Source: Pseudocercospora fijiensis CIRAD86
Taxonomy: Eukaryota; Ascomycota; Dothideomycetes; Mycosphaerellales; Mycosphaerellaceae
NCBI RefSeq assembly: GCF_000340215.1
Contig: NW_006921547.1
Location: forward strand, 103,886-167,885
Length of the DNA stretch: 64,000 bases
Direction: 5' to 3'
The position numbers and the translations under genes are program-made. Below the pieces are notes generated by a model. The model was not told the DNA's origin, did no database searches, and saw only the letters and a program-made list of their open reading frames with translations. Shown here one piece after another: positions 59,134 through 64,000 of the stretch; the first letter of the stretch is position 1; each line of letters starts with the position of its first letter.

Positions 59134-61980
59134 ATAGGGTACTACTACCTAGTCCTTACCTTTACGGAGTCTAAGTAGACGGTTATTCGGAGATATAAGA
59201 ATATCGAGTATTAACCCGGAAATCTTCGAAAAGGCTAGCTAGGCGTATCTTTAGAAACCCGAGTATATAGAGCAGTTCAATTAATAGGTCTATAAGATAT
59301 AGTTCCCTTTATACTTACGTTTAAAGGAGTGTAAACTCCGGAAGTACTCGATACGATAGGGGAGTAAGGAGCGAATAGATATATTCTAGAAGTTCTTTAT
59401 AAAGGGGGCATTATACTATTATACGACTTCTCGACTTAAAGGTTAACTAGTAGTTGTCTATAACTTCTACGGTTCAATCTTAAAATACCCGAAACTAGGG
59501 GATAGGAACTTATCGCCTACGAACTATCTCTATTCTAAACAATATCGGGAATCTTAAAGAGAGAGGAGAGTTAATATAGATATAGCGTTCTAGAAAGAGG
59601 TACGTCTTCTAAAATGCCGGCTATAGCTACCGGCTATAGCTACCGGCTATAGATTCCGGCTACTTTAATTAACCGTAGAGATCTAGCTAATTATTATAGG
59701 CTACGCTTAAAGAAGCTCTAGGATTAAAGGCTACTAATTTCTCCCCCGAAGACTTTAAGTAACTAGCAAACGAAATGCTAGCTATAAACGGTCTTCCGGA
59801 AGACTTCTACGAAAGGGAGTCTATATAGAAGATATATCTATATCTTATAAACTACCCTCCCCTATTTCTCGGCGCGATAATCTAGCGTATTTTATTCGAA
59901 AAGAGTAAAGAGGCTACGTTAGACGATATTCGGGAGATCCTTCGTAATACTCGCCGAGTAGCTATTACTATCGATAGCTAGTTAAGCCGGTTTATAAGAG
60001 CCTCCTTCCTCTCGATTATACTATACTTTATTAATTCGGATTAGAAACTCTAGGAACTTATAATCGGATTCTCTAAGATTCTAGGTTCCTATACTAGTAA
60101 GGATATAGCGAAGCTTATCTATACGGTAATAGATAGGGGTAGCGTAATAACGAAACTAATCTCGATTACTACGGATAACGCTAGTAATAATCGAATATTA
60201 TATAAGGCGCTATATATACAATTTACTCGTATATATCTTTAAAATTACTAATTATATCGATAGGGTCGAGTACGTAGAGGAGATTATAAGGTCTATAATC
60301 TAGCTTAATCTTCCGGATATTAAGCTCGCTACGATTCCGAATACGTACGATAATACGTACGATAATAACGATAAAGAGGAGCCTAGTAATAGCCCTAGCC
60401 CTATTAAATCGGAGCCGACGTCGATACTAGTTATATCCCTATAGAAGTTTCCCTATCTCGCTTATATAGTTTAAATCGCGATCCGAGCTTCCTTTAAGAC
60501 GCTTAAAATTATACTATTAAACGACGACTAATAGAAGATCCTAGATAAGGATAAAGTTAAGTTAAAGGTCGAGAAACTCGTTATAGTAATAAAACGGGAT
60601 AAGATAAAGAGCCTCGCTCTCGTTTTATATAAGGTATAACTTTTGTCCGTAGCCGGTATCCGTAGCCGGCAATCTAGTATAGTTCTAACTCTTTTTCTCT
60701 AGCTTCGTCGTCTAGTAATATATACGAACTCGAGCTTATAGAGATATAACCGATTCGAGGCTATTTAAAAGAACCTAATCGAGCGCCCTAAAACCGATAC
60801 CTAGAATATTATATAGAATAAGCGATAGTAAAAGCGGCCTCTTTAGCGCCTACTTCGTTTTACCTAAGACGTTAAGACCTAGTTCGATTCGACTTTCTAT
60901 ATAGTTATAAGGGGATATACTTTACGTACCGCTTTCGAGATCTATTAGAGTTCCGAGGGTATTAAGTAGCTCGGGCTTACCCCTACCGAATAGCGCTAAG
61001 TAGAGTATCTCGTCGATATTAGTAAGTATTACGCGAAGGTTACTACTACGATTAGAAGAATCCGAGGACCGACGATCTACCTTATCTTTACGTACTATAA
61101 CTAGCTCTTTAATGAGCTCGACGAAACCGTAGCTAAGCTAGCTAAGAAGAGCGTTCCCTAGAAAGTAGCTATAACGAAAGCTATAGATACCTCCTATACT
61201 AAGTAATATAAATATTATAGTACTACCTTTAAGTCGTTCGGGGATATCTATAGCGTTATATACTTACTTAACCCGGTAGAAAAGGATAAATACTAGTAGA
61301 AGCTAGAATAGAAGAGAGACGAGAGATAGGCTAAGTATTACTATACTATTCTAGAAAAGATATTCTATTAGCGTCGGAAAGAAACTAGTCTAAATATAGC
61401 TCCTATAAAGAAAAAGAAGGTTTAGAAGGCTCCGAAATTATACCTATTTCGTAGGTAGGAAGTAGAGGTAGAAGAGGAAGCAACTACTAAAGTAAATAAA
61501 GAAGAGTTCGATCTCTATCGGCGCGCGGGTAAGTACTAAACCTATAAGCTCGGAAAGAGGGCTAATAATCTCTAGATCTTACCGGTCTTCTAGACGAATT
61601 CGGAGACGATATTCTCGCTATATAGTAGCGGTTAGAGCCTAAGTTTCTAACGATAGCGTTAGTCGCTCGGGACGTCCTCGCTATACTAAGCGTAGGTATA
61701 GGCTATAAGAGGTCTTTTAGTATCGCTCGTTACTAGGGCCGTATTAATCGAATATACTCGCCTATTACCTTCGAATCTATTATAGTATTCCGATACTATC
61801 TCCTCTACTAGAGTCGCTAAGGTAGGATACTTAAGATTATACTAAAGGACTTAATCGAGGAATTAGAAAACCTTAAGATCGAAGAAACTTAGGAGCGTAA
61901 AGAGAATACGAAATTTAGTCTAAGCGAAACCCTAATTAGTAATAACGAAGAGGAAGAAGGCGGAGGTAGAAGGTAATACC
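59134..61980 (+). pseudogene. hAT Y transposase, 3' half
   Basis: Reads IGYYYLVLTFTESK on from the X insertion point. Then come VYKIxFPLYLRLKECKL (about 59300), an intron with GCCGGC units (about 59590-59685), and the block AVYLLNP-like IYSVIYLLNPVEKDKYQ near 61250-61300. Upstream of that, KTQFDSTFYxVIRGYTL and SEGIKQLGLT lie near 60880-60990, corresponding to the W-rich hAT core. A donor gtaagtac lies near 61528. The dimerisation domain DVLAILSVGIGYKRSFSIAR lies near 61670-61730, with ITFESIIVFRYY near 61760, which matches the family's VERLFS-AR and ETIEA blocks. RIP stops abolish translation. Confidence 0.8.
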
Positions 61981-62353
61981 GGATTAAGAAGCGGAAACGT
62001 ATATAGGCTTAGAGTAGCTTTAAGGAGACGAAGCGTTTACGTAGAAGGTAATATAGCTAGCGTATATAGCCGGTATATATCTTTAATATATTTCGAATTC
62101 CTAGGACCTAAATAGACTAGTTGCTGTAGTAACCTATCTCGCTTATATACGGACTATTTTAAATTCTCTATTCGCTCTTCTTCTCCTTCTTCCCTTTCCC
62201 TATATTCTTAAGGACAAATATACCTTAAGAATTTAGCTTTCTAGGCCTTTCTAAGCTAGCTACCTCCCGCTACTATCCTTTATACGAATCTAACGATAAT
62301 CTACTAAAGCGGTTTAATAGAAGACTATTTATTTTAGAAGGCGAGAAGTATAA

Positions 62354-62995
62354 ATGTCTTTTTACGATTATAGGCTTATTAATTTTCTAGGTCCTACCGA
62401 TATACCTTTGTTACCTAAACGCGTAGTTAAATATCTTTAGAGGCTAAAGGGCAAGGGTAAAGTAAGCTAAGTATAGGGAGACCGTAGCGAGAACGAGATA
62501 TCGGAAGAGTAAGACTCTCCGTAGTATATACGAAGGAAGGGGGTTCCTCGGAAAATAGTACTAAAAAATAAGAAGGCATTTAGTAGATACGAGGAGGCTA
62601 AAAAGAGTAGGCAGACGAAGACTATTATAAAGAAAAGTTATCTTTCTATTATAAAAAAGGGAATAAAGTAGGACTCGACGATAAAGAAGCGGCGCTTTAA
62701 ACTAGGTACTATTACTCTTCGCTAGATCCGGCTTTTCTAAAATAAAAGAGGGACCGAGCTTTTAATCCTTAAGACTCCCTTCTAGCGACTCGTCTAAGAA
62801 ATTATATTAGATTTTCGGTCTAGTATACGATTTACGGCTAAGGCGATTAGTACTCTTTAGGAAGCTACGGAGGCATTTCTCGTAACCGAGCTTAAGCTTT
62901 TAAACCTCCTTACTATCTATACGAAGCGGGTTACTCTTTAAAATAAAGATATATAGCTTCTAGCTAAAATTCGGCGTCGGTTTATAGCGGATTAG
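62354..62995 (+). pseudogene. Histone H3-like gene of hAT Y (long K-rich tail)
   Basis: An uninterrupted 214-codon frame from ATG (62354) to TAG (62993-62995). Tail residues 1-110 are rich in Lys/Arg/Ser (VPRKIVLKNKKAFSRYEEAK near 62550-62610). The H3 fold from about residue 111: KKRRFKLGTITLR, TELLILKTPF, EIILDFRSSIRFTAKAIS, EATEAFLV, LTIYTKRVTL, LLAKIRRRF. Loop 1 has the length of canonical H3. A one-residue insertion (NKRG) precedes TELL. Only four or five RIP stops fall in the core, and the original ATG survives. The terminal TAG could itself be a RIP product, so the C-terminus is uncertain. It follows the transposase on the same strand. Confidence 0.87.
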
Positions 62996-64000
62996 TTAGA
63001 AATTATATTTAGTCGTTAGATTAACCTAGGAGGAGGCCTATTTTCGCATCCTTTTACCGGCTATAGGTACCGGCTATATTTCGAATTTTATCTCCGCGCC
63101 GTCCCTAAATCTAAGGTATAAAGTTGAAACCTAGCGCTCTATATTTACCCGGCTATTATAGAGACGAGCTATATTTAGATTAGTTTCTTTATACATCGCG
63201 ACCTAGTAGATAGTAAGCGAAAGGGCGATAGAACGTTTATAATACGTCTCTATTTAGACCTAAAATATAAAGGTCCTAAGGAGCCTAAGTATCCTAACTA
63301 TAAAGAGATTCTTTAGTATTAGCACTTTAATCCTCTATACTATAAGGTAGATAGTAAGCCTACGAAAGAGAAACTTTAACGAGAGATTCTCTATAATATA
63401 TAGCGCTATTATATAGCGATAGATACGTGCTAAGTCCGGTAACTTAAAGAAGAATTAAGATAGCGTATTAGCGACCGAGGAGGAGATCGATAGTATACTA
63501 GTAGAGTCGAGGTCTTATAAGCGAAGTACGAGATAATATAGGCTCCTAGTTATTTAGAGTAACGTACTGTATAAATAACTAGGCGTACTACTCTTGTTTA
63601 CTTACGACCTATATCCTAGGATACTCTTCTCGTACTTTTTATACTCTTTTCTAATACCTTACCTATAATCGCTCTACGATAACTAAGTAAATATAAGCTA
63701 TAGGATTTCCGCTCGGTACCCTAGCCTACGAGATACGGCGGAGTTAATTCTCTATAATACGTAGCGCCACTATATAGCGATAGACACGCACTAAGTCCGG
63801 CAACTCGAAGAAGAATTAAGATAGCGACCGAGGAGGAGATCGATAGTATATTAGTAGAGTCGAGGTCTTATAAGCGAAGTACGAGATAATATAGGCTCTT
63901 AGTTACTTAGAGTAACGTACTATATAAATAACTAGGCGTACTACTCTTATTTACTTACGACCTATATCCTAGGATACTCTTCTCGTACTTTTTATACTCT
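62996..64000 (+). pseudogene. hAT Y ORF3, unrecognised, with ~365-bp tandem duplication
   Basis: After a GCCGGT/ACCGGC pair (63055-63080), a frame reads SLYIYRDLVDSKRKGDRTF (about 63190-63245), KYKGPKEPKYPNYKEIL (63260-63312), NPLYYKVDSKPTKEKL (about 63332-63380) and QREILYNIQRYYIAIDTC. A second, similar unit starts near 63745. It ends outside the window. No family recognised. It is colinear with X ORF3. Confidence 0.5.

Larger units (their letters stand above)
59134..64000 (+). mobile_element. hAT Y, right part (continues past window end)
   Basis: Continues the transposase frame cut at 39429. It carries the rest of the transposase, a histone H3-like gene and ORF3, colinear with X from 56657 down to 51783. 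The end of Y is outside the window. Confidence 0.88.

Noticed and set aside
1..64000. Alternative genetic code with TAG/TAA reassigned
   Set aside because: His to Tyr, Cys to Tyr and ATG to ATA changes and the CpA/TpG depletion in non-coding parts all point to RIP, not reassignment.

Overview
The window is a filamentous-ascomycete transposon graveyard with no intact protein gene. CpA and TpG are almost absent, TpA is in large excess and CpG is kept. That is the signature of repeat-induced point mutation (RIP, CpA to TpA on both strands). Reading frames run for kilobases without frameshift but are riddled with TAG and TAA (from Gln CAG/CAA and Trp TGG) and almost never TGA. Start ATGs have mostly become ATA, and catalytic His and Cys have become Tyr. 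Short open ORFs here are gaps between such stops.

Layout. 1-2940: an unrecognised ~970-codon relic. 2941-3330: a spacer with less RIP. 3330-8311: a 5'-truncated Helitron (+). 8312-8795 and 13736-~14400: a Ty3/Gypsy integrase split by a Tad-like LINE (minus strand, 8796-13721, 14-bp target duplication). 15140-16921 and 21792-~23700: a Ty1/Copia pol split by a second, inverted LINE copy (16922-21783). 23847-24219: a hAT-type MITE that escaped RIP. 24900-26148: an unknown repeat-rich ORF interrupted by a MULE (26158-29540, 54-bp TIRs, 9-bp TSD) and by a complete chromodomain Ty3/Gypsy element (29582-36723, two 197-bp LTRs, 5-bp TSD).

From 37190 to the end lie two copies of one large hAT family. 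Outer copy Y (+) starts at 37190 and runs past the window end. Copy X (minus, 39430-59125, 19.7 kb, perfect 8-bp TSD) sits inside Y's transposase gene. X itself carries a long Helitron (41560-~49440, minus).

The most striking content is hAT cargo: a histone H3-fold gene downstream of the transposase in both copies (62354-62995 +; 52796-53437 -). A second, clearer histone H3 gene with two well-formed introns lies near the far end of X (40680-41370 -). A GCCGGC-centred short repeat recurs in the introns and gaps of the hAT genes and in the MITE. The element looks like a hAT transposon that mobilised its own histone H3 variants, later silenced by RIP.

Nesting gives a relative chronology: hosts (Copia, Gypsy, unknown ORF, hAT Y), then inserts (LINEs, MULE, Gypsy-1, hAT X), then Helitron-2 inside X. 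The MITE, with much CpA/TpG left, is either later than RIP or too short to be detected by it.
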